In this document: positions 1 to 8,207 of the stretch, piece by piece
How the letters are laid out: every line of letters starts with the position of its first letter
Numbering within the stretch: the first letter of the stretch is position 1
Position numbers and translations under genes: made by a program
Notes under the pieces: model-generated
What the model was told of the DNA's origin: nothing
The model's database searches: none
Seen by the model: only the letters and a program-made list of their open reading frames with translations
NCBI RefSeq assembly: GCF_018130955.1
Contig: NZ_JAFCJM010000051.1
Location: 1 to 48,495, forward strand
Origin: Bradyrhizobium liaoningense
Lineage (GTDB): Bacteria > Pseudomonadota > Alphaproteobacteria > Rhizobiales > Xanthobacteraceae
DNA: 48,495 bases
Direction of reading: 5' to 3'

Positions 1-27
1 CAACAGACCTGAACGAAACAAGAATTG

Positions 28-73
28 TGTTACCCATGTCGTCGGTTTGAACTGTTACCCATCTCGCCGGTTG
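28..73. repeat. Tandem TGTTACCCAT repeats, probable insertion-sequence end
   Basis: Two direct copies of a 25-base unit start at 28 and 53, each opening with TGTTACCCAT followed by a TCG(T/C)CGGTTTG-like tail. Tandem short repeats beginning TGTTACCCAT are characteristic of the terminal regions of some IS21-type elements in rhizobia (family knowledge, from memory). No transposase is visible, so this could be the outer end of an element lying upstream of the window or a solo remnant. The promoter of the downstream ligase gene must lie in or next to this stretch. Confidence 0.5.
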
Positions 74-160
74 CTCAGAAGCGGCCTCAATACAACAAGC
101 GACGTCCCGGGATCGAAGCTGCTACAGTCAGCTTCGCGCGCATGAACCCATGGGAATGAG

Positions 161-1273
161 ATGGACGGTCGCAAGCTCCGGATCGCAATCCTTTTCGGCG
201 GACGATCTGCCGAGCATGATGTGTCGCGCGCGTCGGCAGCCAACGTACTGCGCTCCCTCGATCAGGATCGCTACGAGCCGATCCTGATCGGAATCACGCG
301 GGAGGGCCGCTGGATTGCGGCCGACGCCGGCAATGGCGCCGGAACAGGTAGCTCGGCTCTGGTCGTGCCGCAGGACGGACCGCAGGTCTCGCTCCTTCCT
401 GGCGGCGGCGGCAAGGCGCTGCTCACGAACGATACGGGATCGCAGGCCCGTCAGCTTCCCGCCTTCGACGTCGTCTTTCCGGTCCTGCATGGTCCTCACG
501 GCGAAGACGGCACCGTGCAGGGCGCGCTCGAATTGGCCGACGTTCCCTATGTCGGATCGGGTGTGGTTGGCTCTGCGGTCTCCATGGACAAGGACGTCGC
601 CAAGCGGCTGTTGCAGGATGCGGGGCTGCCGATGGCCCGCTTCATTGCGGTCACGGCGCCTTCGGCCATCGACTATGACGACGCCGTCCGCGCTGTCGGC
701 ACCAAGGAGCTGTTCGTGAAGCCCGCGAACATGGGCTCATCGGTTGGCGTGTCCAGGGCGCGAACCGCCGAGGAGTTCGTGGAAGCCTGCACGCACGCAT
801 TCCGGTTCGACAGGAAGATACTGATCGAGCAGTGCGTGCCGTCGGTGCGCGAAATCGAGTGCTCGGTCCTGGAGGACGCGAACGGCGAGGTGAAAGCGTC
901 CGAGCTCGGCGAAATCGAGCCCGACGACAAGCACGGCTTCTACTCCTACGATGCCAAATACATCGACGCTGATGGCGCCAGTCTCGTCGTGCCTGCCCGG
1001 CTCGCGCCTGACCTGAGCGAGGCCATCAAGCTCTTGGCTATCAAGACATTCAAGGTGCTGTGCTGCGAGGGCATGGCACGCATCGATTTCTTCCTGAGCG
1101 GTCAGGACGTCTTCGTGAACGAAGCCAACACGCTGCCGGGCTTCACGAGCATCAGCATGTATCCAAAGCTCTGGGAAACCAGCGGCCTGCCGCAATCGAA
1201 ACTGATGGACGTGTTGATCGCGCATGCAATCGCGCGCCATCGTCGGTCGAAAACGGTCTCGGTGCATCGCTAG
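161..1273 (+). CDS. ddl: D-alanine--D-alanine ligase
   Basis: ATP-grasp ligase that joins two D-alanines for the peptidoglycan stem peptide in the cytoplasm. The 370-residue length fits the Ddl family. Seen in the sequence: the N-terminal GGRSAEHDVS motif (residues 13-22) with its glutamate, the KPANMGSSVGVSRA nucleotide-binding strand (about 187-200), the FYSYDAKY loop (about 260-267) carrying the tyrosine of the Ser/Tyr/Glu active-site network, and NEANTLPGF (about 321-329), which binds Mg-ATP. The Tyr-containing loop argues for D-Ala-D-Ala rather than D-Ala-D-lactate specificity. ATG 161 follows GGGAATGAG. No mur or fts genes flank it, so this is a stand-alone ligase and perhaps a second copy beside one in the cell-division cluster (inference). 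Confidence 0.93.
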   Translation: MDGRKLRIAILFGGRSAEHDVSRASAANVLRSLDQDRYEPILIGITREGRWIAADAGNGAGTGSSALVVPQDGPQVSLLPGGGGKALLTNDTGSQARQLPAFDVVFPVLHGPHGEDGTVQGALELADVPYVGSGVVGSAVSMDKDVAKRLLQDAGLPMARFIAVTAPSAIDYDDAVRAVGTKELFVKPANMGSSVGVSRARTAEEFVEACTHAFRFDRKILIEQCVPSVREIECSVLEDANGEVKASELGEIEPDDKHGFYSYDAKYIDADGASLVVPARLAPDLSEAIKLLAIKTFKVLCCEGMARIDFFLSGQDVFVNEANTLPGFTSISMYPKLWETSGLPQSKLMDVLIAHAIARHRRSKTVSVHR

Positions 1274-1334
1274 CGCCTCGACGCGCCTGCTCACCGAAGT
1301 GCTGCTGGAAGCGGCGAGCTAGGCGCGAACAATG

Positions 1335-1504
1335 AGCTTTTCCCTTCTCCCCTTGTGGGAGAAGGTGGCGCGAAGCGCCGGATGAGGGGTCTGCCTCCGC
1401 GAACTCAAGTCGAGAGAGGTTTACATGCGGAGAGAACCCCTCACCCGTCTCAATCGCGCTTTGCGCGATTGATCCACCTTCTCCCACAAGGGGAGAGGGG
1501 AAGC
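1335..1504. repeat. Intergenic inverted-repeat element, copy 1 (CCCTTCTCC family)
   Basis: The left arm (about 1340-1390) reads CCCTTCTCCCCTTGTGGGAG followed by AAGGTGGCGCGAAGCGCCGGATGAGGGGT in pieces. The right arm (about 1436-1503) is its complement, with ACCCCTCACCCGTCTC and CCACCTTCTCCCACAAGGGG. An extra small hairpin (CAATCGCGC/GCGCGATTG, about 1450-1470) sits inside the right arm. The arms flank a roughly 45-base variable centre. A near-identical copy lies at 7197-7357 and a related one at 45841-45985. Open reading through it is incidental. It fills most of the gap between ddl and the metal operon. Confidence 0.85.
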
Positions 1505-1621
1505 ACCATCCCGCCTAGCCACCGGCGCTGTCACGAAGGGTTGACCGGGATCAAGGACTGCGTCCGGTGCCGGGATATGGTACTCAAGCCGTGCTGCGGC
1601 CCGAAAGGTAAACAGATTACG

Positions 1622-1990
1622 ATGCGGTTCGTCCGTACCATCCTGGCATTCGCGATCGCCATCTCGCTGGCGGTGCTGCCGCTCGGCGCATCGGCGGCCG
1701 GCTTCGCGATGTCGTCGGACGACATGCAGGCCAGCATGTCCATGGCTGGCGATGCCGGCATGTCGATGGACGAATGCTGTCCGGACGACATGAAGGGAGC
1801 CGCCTCGCAAACCGACAGCCACAAGTGCGGGATGGGTTTCTGCTGCATTGGCGGAACCGTCGCGCTCGGCGACGTCCGATCTGTCGCCTTCGATTTTCTC
1901 GCCGTAGCGGCGAGCAAGGTTGCCATTCCCGCGGATCAGGTCGTCTCGTTCCGCGGTGGTAGTCCACCCTTCCGACCTCCTCGAATCTGA
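1622..1990 (+). CDS. Small Met/Cys-rich secreted protein of metal-efflux operon
   Basis: Unrecognised 122-residue protein. Residues 1-25 form a signal peptide (MRF..RT, hydrophobic core, cleavage near GASA-AG). The next 50 residues are rich in possible soft-metal ligands: repeated Met (DDMQASMSMAG, GMSMDE), ECC, a HKCGMG stretch and FCC, giving five cysteines. The tail (about 75-122) is plain and ends SFRGGSPPFRPPRI. The longer in-frame start at 1355 lies inside the intergenic repeat and is rejected. It is the first gene before a FixH-like gene and CusB/CusA-type genes, so a periplasmic copper- or silver-binding role is likely, but this is inference from composition and context only. Confidence 0.65.
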   Translation: MRFVRTILAFAIAISLAVLPLGASAAGFAMSSDDMQASMSMAGDAGMSMDECCPDDMKGAASQTDSHKCGMGFCCIGGTVALGDVRSVAFDFLAVAASKVAIPADQVVSFRGGSPPFRPPRI

Positions 1991-2092
1991 TCTCGCAAAG
2001 CCCGACGCGCGCAGCATGCCTGCTCGCGACGACGACTGACGTGCGCGCACCAATCGCGCCACGGATCGAGATCATTTCATGAGGACAGGACA

Positions 2093-2485
2093 ATGCTTTC
2101 CAAATTCACCACCGCGGCTCTCGCCGCCACCCTTTCGCTCGCCGCTTCGGCCGCGATGGCGGGCGCCGGCGATTACACCTTCGAGCCGCTCAATCCGGAG
2201 ATGAAGAAGGGCGACGACATCACGCTCGCCATTCGCTTGACCAACAAGCGGACCGGCAAGCCGGTGTCTGACGCAGTCGTCTTCAAGACCCGCGTGGACA
2301 TGGCTCCGGACGGGATGGCCGAGATGGAATCCGCGGTCACGCCGCTGCCGTCCAAGGAGCCGGGCGTGTACGCCTTCAAGACCGACCTGCCGATGGCCGG
2401 CCGCTACCAGGTGACGCTGTCCGCGAAGGTGCAAGGCGAGCCGGACACCGTCACCGGCAAGGTGATCGTCAAGGCGACCAAGTGA
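2093..2485 (+). CDS. FixH/YtkA-like periplasmic protein
   Basis: 130-residue exported protein with a clear signal peptide (residues 1-23, ending AAMA-GAGDY) and a single beta-rich domain resembling the FixH/YtkA-like immunoglobulin-type fold: PLNPEMKKGDD, then LAIRLTNKRTGKPVSDAVV, a Met-rich segment (VDMAPDGMAEM, about 69-79), and GVYAFKTDLPMAGRYQVTL. Such domains often accompany copper-handling or cytochrome oxidase assembly genes. A good Shine-Dalgarno-like GAGGACAGGACA precedes ATG 2093. It lies between the Met/Cys-rich protein and the CusB-like adaptor in one apparent operon, consistent with periplasmic metal capture or delivery. It is not part of a fixGHIS cluster, so the name indicates fold only. 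Confidence 0.75.
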   Translation: MLSKFTTAALAATLSLAASAAMAGAGDYTFEPLNPEMKKGDDITLAIRLTNKRTGKPVSDAVVFKTRVDMAPDGMAEMESAVTPLPSKEPGVYAFKTDLPMAGRYQVTLSAKVQGEPDTVTGKVIVKATK

Positions 2486-2567
2486 GCGCTTCGGGCGCCG
2501 CGCGACGGCGCCCGATGTCCCCTTTCCATTGATACGGACGCGCGCAACTGAGCGCGCGATACACGCC

Positions 2568-3995
2568 ATGAAAACGCTGCGTCTTCTGACTGTTCTCGCG
2601 CTGGGCGGCGGCCTGGCGCTGGGCGCCTATTGGTACGCGGGCGACGGGCACCGGCCTGCGCACGCCGACATCGCCACGGCCGCGGCAGCCGCCGACCGCA
2701 CGCCGCTCTACTACCGCGACGCGAGCGGCGCGCCGCTTTGGTCGGCCGGTCCGAAGAAGGACGATCGCGGACGGGACTATTTGCCGGTCTACGACGATCC
2801 GGCGGTGCCCGAGCCGGCGAAGCCGAAGCAACAGGCGGATTCCTCGCGAAAGATCCTCTACTACCGCAATCCGATGGGACTGCCGGACACCTCGGCTGTG
2901 CCGAAGAAGGATCCGATGGGGATGGACTACGTCCCCGTCTACGACGGCGACGATACCGACGACGGCTTGGTAAAACTTTCGCCCGGCAAGATCCAGCGCA
3001 CGGGCGTCAGGTCAGAACCCGTCGAGCGGCGCGCGATCCGCGTTGCGGTGAAGGCGCCCGGCACGATCCAACTGGACGAGCGCCGCATGTCCGTGATCGC
3101 CATGCGCGCCGAAAGTTTTGTGCAGAAGGTCGCCGACGTGACCACGGGGACCCGCGTCAAGGCGGGCCAACCTCTCATGGAGATCTACAGTTCGGCGGTC
3201 GCCTCCGCGGCTGCGGAATATCTCGCGACGATCACCTCCAGGACGGTCGGCGGCGTCGAGATGTACGGCCGCGGCTCCCGCCAGCGGCTGATCAATCTCG
3301 ACGTTCCGGAAGCAGTCATCGCGGAGATGGAGAGGACGCGGATCGCGCCCGTCACCGTGCACTGGTCGGCGCCGCGCGACGGCATTGTGCTCGAACGCAA
3401 CGCGATCGAAGGCATGCGGGCCAATCCGGGCGACGTACTGTTCCGGATCGCGGACACCTCGCTGGTGTGGGCCCTGGTCGACGTCGCCGAACGCGATCTC
3501 GGCAACATCGCGGTCGGCCAGCAGGTGGCCGTCCGCGCGCGCAGCTTTCCCGGCAAAATCTTCGAAGGCAAGATCGCTGTCGTGTATCCGCAGGTGAACC
3601 GCGACACCAGAACCGTTCGTATCAGGATCGAGCTCGCCAATCCGGACGCCATGCTGCTGCCGGACATGTATGTCGATGCCACCATCGACACCGCCGATTC
3701 CGCACCCGTCCTGGCGGTCCCGGACAGCTCGGTGCTCGACACCGGCAGCAGGCAGGCGGTGCTCGTCGACAAGGGCGACGGGCGCTTTGAGCCGAGGGAC
3801 GTGAAGCTCGGCCGGCGCGGCGGCGGCTACATCGAGGTGCGCGGTGGCCTTGCGGATGGCGAGGCCGTGGTCACCTCGGCCAATTTCCTGATCGATGCGG
3901 AAAGCAATCTGAAAGCGGCGCTCAAGGGTTTTGCGGACGCGGCGCCCCAGGCTCCCGACGCCGGCACCGGCCAAGCGATGGGAGATCACAAGTGA
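2568..3995 (+). CDS. cusB: Heavy-metal efflux RND periplasmic adaptor (CusB-like)
   Basis: Membrane-fusion subunit linking the inner-membrane pump to an outer-membrane channel. An N-terminal signal/anchor (MKTLRLL..ALGAYWYAG) is followed by two tandem copies of the short heavy-metal-binding domain, at about residues 44-75 and 95-126. The second keeps YYRNPMG..KKDPMGMDYVPVYDG. The first reads YYRDASG..KKDDRGRDYLPVYDD and has lost the methionines. The barrel-sandwich, hairpin and beta-barrel modules follow (VAVKAPGTIQ, KAGQPLMEIYS, LVWALVDV, FPGKIFEGKI, VPDSSVLDTG). ATG 2568 was chosen over TTG 2529 because the signal sequence begins there. Its stop overlaps the pump start by 4 bases, so the two are translationally coupled. 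Cu/Ag specificity is inferred from the Met-rich domains and CusA-like partner. Confidence 0.9.
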   Translation: MKTLRLLTVLALGGGLALGAYWYAGDGHRPAHADIATAAAAADRTPLYYRDASGAPLWSAGPKKDDRGRDYLPVYDDPAVPEPAKPKQQADSSRKILYYRNPMGLPDTSAVPKKDPMGMDYVPVYDGDDTDDGLVKLSPGKIQRTGVRSEPVERRAIRVAVKAPGTIQLDERRMSVIAMRAESFVQKVADVTTGTRVKAGQPLMEIYSSAVASAAAEYLATITSRTVGGVEMYGRGSRQRLINLDVPEAVIAEMERTRIAPVTVHWSAPRDGIVLERNAIEGMRANPGDVLFRIADTSLVWALVDVAERDLGNIAVGQQVAVRARSFPGKIFEGKIAVVYPQVNRDTRTVRIRIELANPDAMLLPDMYVDATIDTADSAPVLAVPDSSVLDTGSRQAVLVDKGDGRFEPRDVKLGRRGGGYIEVRGGLADGEAVVTSANFLIDAESNLKAALKGFADAAPQAPDAGTGQAMGDHK

Positions 3996-6900
3996 TCGCC
4001 CGCATCATCGCCTGGTCCGCCCGCAATTTGCTGCTGGTGCTGTTCGGCACCGGCTTTGCGGCGGCCGCCGGCCTCTACGCGCTGGTTCACCTTCCGCTGG
4101 ACGCGATCCCGGACCTCTCGGACACGCAGGTGATCGTCTACACCGAATATCCCGGCCAGGCACCGCAGGTCATCGAGGACCAGGTCACCTATCCGCTGAC
4201 GACAGCCATGCTGACGGTGCCGAAATCGAAGGTGGTGCGCGGCTTCTCCTTCTTCGGCGTGTCGTTCGTCTACGTGATCTTCGAGGACGGCACCGACATC
4301 TACTGGGCGCGCTCGCGCGTCATGGAGTTTTTGAACAGCGCGGCGTCGCGGCTTCCGGCCGGCGTCACCCCGACCATCGGGCCCGACGCGACCGGCGTCG
4401 GCTGGGTCTACCAGTACGCGGTGATGTCCAGGGAATTGAACCTGGCGGACACCCGCACGATCCAGGACTGGAATCTGAAATTTGCGCTGGCCAAGGCCGA
4501 AGGCGTCGCCGAGGTCGCCAGCATCGGCGGCTTCGTCAAGCAGTACAACGTCGTGCTCGACCCGCAGCGGATGCGCGATCGCGGCATCAGCATGCAGAAG
4601 ATCCGGGAGGCCATTCGCGCCAGCAACGCCGACGTCGGCGGCCGCACCGTCGAACTTTCGGAATTCGAATACGTCATCCGCGGCAAGGGCTACATCAAGG
4701 GCATCAACGATCTCGGCAACATCGTGCTCAAGACCTCCGGCGGCACGCCGGTGCTGCTGCGCGACGTTGCCCATGTCGAGCTTGGCCCGGACGAGCGGCG
4801 CGGCATCGCCGAGCTGAACGGCGAAGGCGAGGTCGCGAGCGGCATCGTGCTCCAGCGCTTCGGCCTCAACGCGCTCGACGTGATCGAGAACGTCAAGAAG
4901 CGCTTCAAGGAGATCGCGAGCAGCCTGCCGAAATCGGTCGAGATCGTCCCGGTCTACGACCGCTCGAACCTGATCTACGCCGCCATCGATACGCTCAAGC
5001 ACACGCTGGTCGAGGAGAGCATCGTCGTCGCCCTGGTCTGCATCGTGTTCCTGCTGCACGTCCGCAGCGCCCTGGTCGCGATCCTGATGCTGCCGGTCGG
5101 CGTGCTGATGGCGTTCGGCGCCATGAAGCTGCTGGGGCTGGGCTCCAACATCATGAGCTTAGGGGGCATCGCGATCGCGATCGGCGCGATGGTGGATGCC
5201 GCGATCGTCATGATCGAGAATGCGCACAAGCACCTCGAGCGCGCCACGCCGGATCAGTCGCGCGTCCAGATCCTGATTGATGCGGCGTCCGAAGTCGGGC
5301 CGGCACTGTTCTTCAGCCTGCTGATCATCACCGTGTCGTTCATGCCGATCTTCACGCTGGAATCGCAGGAGGGGCGGCTGTTCAGCCCCCTGGCGTTCAC
5401 CAAGACGTTCTCGATGGCCGCGGCGGCGCTGCTATCCGTCACGCTGGTGCCGGCGCTGATGGTGATCTTCGTCCGCGGCAAAATCGTCCCGGAGCACCGC
5501 AATTTCATCAACCGTTTCCTGATCTGGATCTACCGTCCGGTGATCAAGGGTGTGCTGCGCGCCAAGACGCTGGTGATCCTGGCGTCGGTTGCGGTGCTCG
5601 CCGTCACGATCTGGCCGGCCCGCCAGCTCGGCACCGAGTTCATGCCGGCTCTCAACGAGGGGACGCTGCTCTACATGCCGACGACGTTGCCCGGCATTTC
5701 CGTCACCAAAGCGGCCGAGCTCATGCAGATGCAGGACCGGATCATCAAGACCTTTCCGGAAGTCGCATCCGTCTATGGCAAGGCCGGGCGGGCGGCGACC
5801 GCAACCGACCCGGCGCCGACCGAGATGTTCGAGACCGTCGTCAACCTGAAGCCGAAGGAGCAATGGCGGCCCGGCGTCACCATCGACAGCCTGATTGCCG
5901 AGATGGACAAGGCGCTGCAATTCCCCGGCGTCTCCAACGCCTGGACCATGCCGATCAAGGCGCGCATCGACATGCTGTCCACGGGCATCCGCACCCCTGT
6001 TGGCATCAAGGTGATGGGCACGGATCTCGTCGAGATCGATCGGCTCGCCAAGCAGGTCGAACGCGTGGTCAAGACGGTACCGGGCACGTCGTCGGCCTAC
6101 GCCGAGCGGGGCATCGGCGGCTACTATCTCGAGATCGTGCCGGACCGGGAGGCGCTCGCCCGTTACGGGATCCTGATCCAGGATGTGCAGGACACCATCG
6201 CGGCGGCTCTCGGCGGCCAGACGGTGACGACAACCGTGGAGGGCCGGCAGCGCTTCTCGGTGAACATGCGCTACCCGCGTGATCTCCGCGACAATCCGAA
6301 TGCCGTCGCCAGCGACATCCTGGTGCCGATGCCGGCGGGCGGCGCCGTGCCACTCGGCGAGGTCGCCAGGGTCGAGCCGGCGCGGGGGCCGACATCGATC
6401 CGGACCGAGAACGGGCAGCTTGCGACCTACATCTATGTCGACATCCGCGATCGCGACATCGGAAGCTACGTCGCGGATGCGCAACGAGCCGTCACGGAAA
6501 GCATCCAGTTTCCGGCCGGCACCTACGTCGTCTGGAGCGGCCAGTACGAATATCTGCAGCGGGCCGCTGCCCGCCTGAAGATCGTGGTCCCGGTGACGCT
6601 CACGATCATCTTCCTTCTGCTGTATCTGAACTTCAGGGCCATGACCGGGACCCTGATCGTGATGCTGTCGCTGCCCTTCGCGCTGGTCGGCGGCATCTGG
6701 ATGATGTGGTGGCTCGGCTTCAACCTCTCCGTCGCCGTCGCCGTCGGCTTCATCGCGCTCGCCGGCGTCGCCGCCGAGACCGGCGTCGTGATGCTGATTT
6801 ACCTCGATCACGCGTTGGCCGAGATGAAGGCCAGGTGCAGCGCCGAGGGCCGTGCCTTCACGCGCCGGGATCTCCACGATGCCATCATGGAGGGCGCGGT

Positions 6901-7165
6901 CGAGCGCGTCCGTCCCAAGATGATGACTGTCGTCGCCATCATGGCGGGCCTGCTGCCCATCATGTGGAGCACCGGGACCGGCTCGGAGATCATGCAACGC
7001 ATCGCCGTGCCGATGATCGGCGGCATGATCTCGTCGACGCTGCTCACCCTGATCGTGATCCCGGCGATCTACGGCCTGGTGAAGGGGCGCGGGCTTTCAC
7101 GCGAGGGAGAAGCGGCCGACGGACCTGCAGCCGGCGGCGCGCAAGAGGTGCCCAAGGCGGCTTGA
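3992..7165 (+). CDS. cusA: Heavy-metal efflux RND transporter (CusA/CzcA family)
   Basis: 1057-residue inner-membrane proton-driven pump, full length for the family. It starts at a GTG overlapping the adaptor stop (GTGA). Seen: TM1 LLLVLFGTGFAAAAG, the LPLDAIPDLSDTQVIVYTEY signature (residues about 36-55), the TM4 proton-relay segment GAMVDAAIVMIENAHK with Asp402, and the paired TM10 segment GVAAETGVVM with its acidic residue. Methionines at about 612 (TEMFET) and 661 (IDMLSTG) sit where Cu/Ag pumps carry substrate-binding methionines, supporting monovalent copper or silver rather than Zn/Co/Cd (inference). No outer-membrane channel gene follows, so a TolC-type partner must be encoded elsewhere. 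A repeat element starts just after the stop. Confidence 0.93.
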   Translation: MIARIIAWSARNLLLVLFGTGFAAAAGLYALVHLPLDAIPDLSDTQVIVYTEYPGQAPQVIEDQVTYPLTTAMLTVPKSKVVRGFSFFGVSFVYVIFEDGTDIYWARSRVMEFLNSAASRLPAGVTPTIGPDATGVGWVYQYAVMSRELNLADTRTIQDWNLKFALAKAEGVAEVASIGGFVKQYNVVLDPQRMRDRGISMQKIREAIRASNADVGGRTVELSEFEYVIRGKGYIKGINDLGNIVLKTSGGTPVLLRDVAHVELGPDERRGIAELNGEGEVASGIVLQRFGLNALDVIENVKKRFKEIASSLPKSVEIVPVYDRSNLIYAAIDTLKHTLVEESIVVALVCIVFLLHVRSALVAILMLPVGVLMAFGAMKLLGLGSNIMSLGGIAIAIGAMVDAAIVMIENAHKHLERATPDQSRVQILIDAASEVGPALFFSLLIITVSFMPIFTLESQEGRLFSPLAFTKTFSMAAAALLSVTLVPALMVIFVRGKIVPEHRNFINRFLIWIYRPVIKGVLRAKTLVILASVAVLAVTIWPARQLGTEFMPALNEGTLLYMPTTLPGISVTKAAELMQMQDRIIKTFPEVASVYGKAGRAATATDPAPTEMFETVVNLKPKEQWRPGVTIDSLIAEMDKALQFPGVSNAWTMPIKARIDMLSTGIRTPVGIKVMGTDLVEIDRLAKQVERVVKTVPGTSSAYAERGIGGYYLEIVPDREALARYGILIQDVQDTIAAALGGQTVTTTVEGRQRFSVNMRYPRDLRDNPNAVASDILVPMPAGGAVPLGEVARVEPARGPTSIRTENGQLATYIYVDIRDRDIGSYVADAQRAVTESIQFPAGTYVVWSGQYEYLQRAAARLKIVVPVTLTIIFLLLYLNFRAMTGTLIVMLSLPFALVGGIWMMWWLGFNLSVAVAVGFIALAGVAAETGVVMLIYLDHALAEMKARCSAEGRAFTRRDLHDAIMEGAVERVRPKMMTVVAIMAGLLPIMWSTGTGSEIMQRIAVPMIGGMISSTLLTLIVIPAIYGLVKGRGLSREGEAADGPAAGGAQEVPKAA

Positions 7166-7196
7166 ACGAAGACGTCGGCGAGCTAGGCGATCGGCT

Positions 7197-7357
7197 CTTC
7201 CCTTCTCCCCCCTGTGGGAGAAGGTGGCGCGAAGCGCCGGATGAGGGGTCTCTGTCCGCGATCTCCATTGTGTGCCGAGTGACTCGCGGATACACACCCC
7301 TCACCCGTCTCGCCGCTACGCGGCGAGCCACCCTCTCCCACAAGGAGAGAGGGGAAG
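7197..7357. repeat. Intergenic inverted-repeat element, copy 2 (CCCTTCTCC family)
   Basis: The left arm (about 7199-7250) and right arm (about 7298-7356) match copy 1 at 1335-1504 almost base for base, including GGTGGCGCGAAGCGCCGGAT and CACCCCTCACCCGTCTCG. The central part and the mini-hairpin in the right arm (GCCGCTACGCGGC) differ. It is in the same orientation as copy 1. The two copies enclose the whole metal-efflux operon. It lies between the convergent ends of the pump gene and the GntR gene. Confidence 0.85.
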
Positions 7358-7372
7358 CAGGCCGCACTGGCG

Positions 7373-8071
7373 TTACGCGATCAGCCCGTCGAGATCGGAA
7401 TAGATGACGTCGGCCGTGCGCTGATAGTGCTGCTGGAGCAGGCGCACGGCCTCTTCGCTGTCCTTGGCGAGAACCGCCTGGAGGATCTCGCGGTGCTCGG
7501 CGCCGACCTTGCGCGCGGGATAGGCTTTTGCGATCGACATCATGCGATAGCGATAGAGTCGGTCGGCGAGTTGTTCGCAGAAGCCAAGCAGCGGCCGTGA
7601 ACCGCATAGCCCGATCAGCGCCGCGTGGAAGGCGCGGTGCACCTTCTCCCAATCCGGATTGTCCTCGAACGTATCGGCTTTCAGCGAACGCGGCGTGCGA
7701 TCGAGCCGGTGATGTGCCACCAGCAGGGATTCCTCCCAGGCCTGGGTCGCATTCTGCATGGACTCCCGGAGCGCCAGGCCTTCGACCCAGCACTTCGTCT
7801 TGGTCAGTTCCTGGAGCTCTTCCCTGCTGACATCCTTCACATAGAAGCCGCGCTGCTCCATGCCGACGACGAACTCTTCGGTCGTCAGGCGGTTGAGCGC
7901 CTCGCGCAGCGGGGTCTGCCCGACATTGTACTGCTCCATCAGGAAGCGCGACTGCAGCTTGCGTCCGGGCGGCAGCCGCGTGGTCAGGATGTCGGCCTTG
8001 AGGCGCGCATAGATCGTCGTCGCCAGCGTGGCCGGCTGGTCCGCCTTCGGGATTGGCAGGTCAGAGCTCAT
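7373..8071 (-). CDS. GntR-family transcriptional regulator with FCD domain
   Basis: DNA-binding regulator of the FadR subgroup. The N-terminal winged helix (about residues 13-75) contains IYARLKADILTTRLPPGRKL and the recognition region QTPLREALNRLTTEEFV. The C-terminal all-helical FCD ligand domain (about 90-220) has histidines in VHRAFHAAL and EHREIL that usually bind a metal or an acidic ligand. The 232-residue length is normal. ATG 8071 (MSSDLPIP) was taken because homologous sequence begins there; upstream in-frame starts at 8107 and 8125 are possible. It is divergent from the aromatic-cleavage operon at 8208 across 136 bases, so local, ligand-responsive control of that operon is the natural inference. 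Confidence 0.88.
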   Translation of the reverse strand: MSSDLPIPKADQPATLATTIYARLKADILTTRLPPGRKLQSRFLMEQYNVGQTPLREALNRLTTEEFVVGMEQRGFYVKDVSREELQELTKTKCWVEGLALRESMQNATQAWEESLLVAHHRLDRTPRSLKADTFEDNPDWEKVHRAFHAALIGLCGSRPLLGFCEQLADRLYRYRMMSIAKAYPARKVGAEHREILQAVLAKDSEEAVRLLQQHYQRTADVIYSDLDGLIA

Positions 8072-8207
8072 GGGCGTCCGTCGGAATCGTCGGTCTTTTT
8101 TGTACATCAGCGGACCACAGTGCAATAATTTATAAATTCTTTCTTTACTAGCACTTTTTTACATATTAAGGAGCTTGTCAGTTCGCGTCCCCTGACGAGG
8201 AAGCCCA
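8072..8207. promoter_or_regulatory. Divergent promoter/operator region of the catabolic cluster
   Basis: AT-rich island in otherwise GC-rich DNA. It contains a perfect 12-base palindrome AATTTATAAATT (8127-8138) and TTTTTTACATATTAAGGAG (about 8155-8173) leading towards the dioxygenase gene. A TGTACA sequence lies at 8101-8106. It separates the GntR gene from the dioxygenase operon, so it should hold both promoters and the regulator's binding site. Which of the sites is the operator cannot be decided from sequence. Confidence 0.5.

Noticed and set aside
1355..1621. N-terminal extension of the small Met/Cys-rich protein
   Set aside because: It runs through the intergenic inverted repeat, whereas a normal signal peptide begins at 1622.
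2093..2485. FixH-like gene taken as part of a nitrogen-fixation fixGHIS cluster
   Set aside because: No fixG, fixI or fixS nearby; the neighbours are metal-efflux genes.
5432..6997. 521-residue open frame antisense to the RND pump
   Set aside because: Antisense shadow of a clear membrane transporter.
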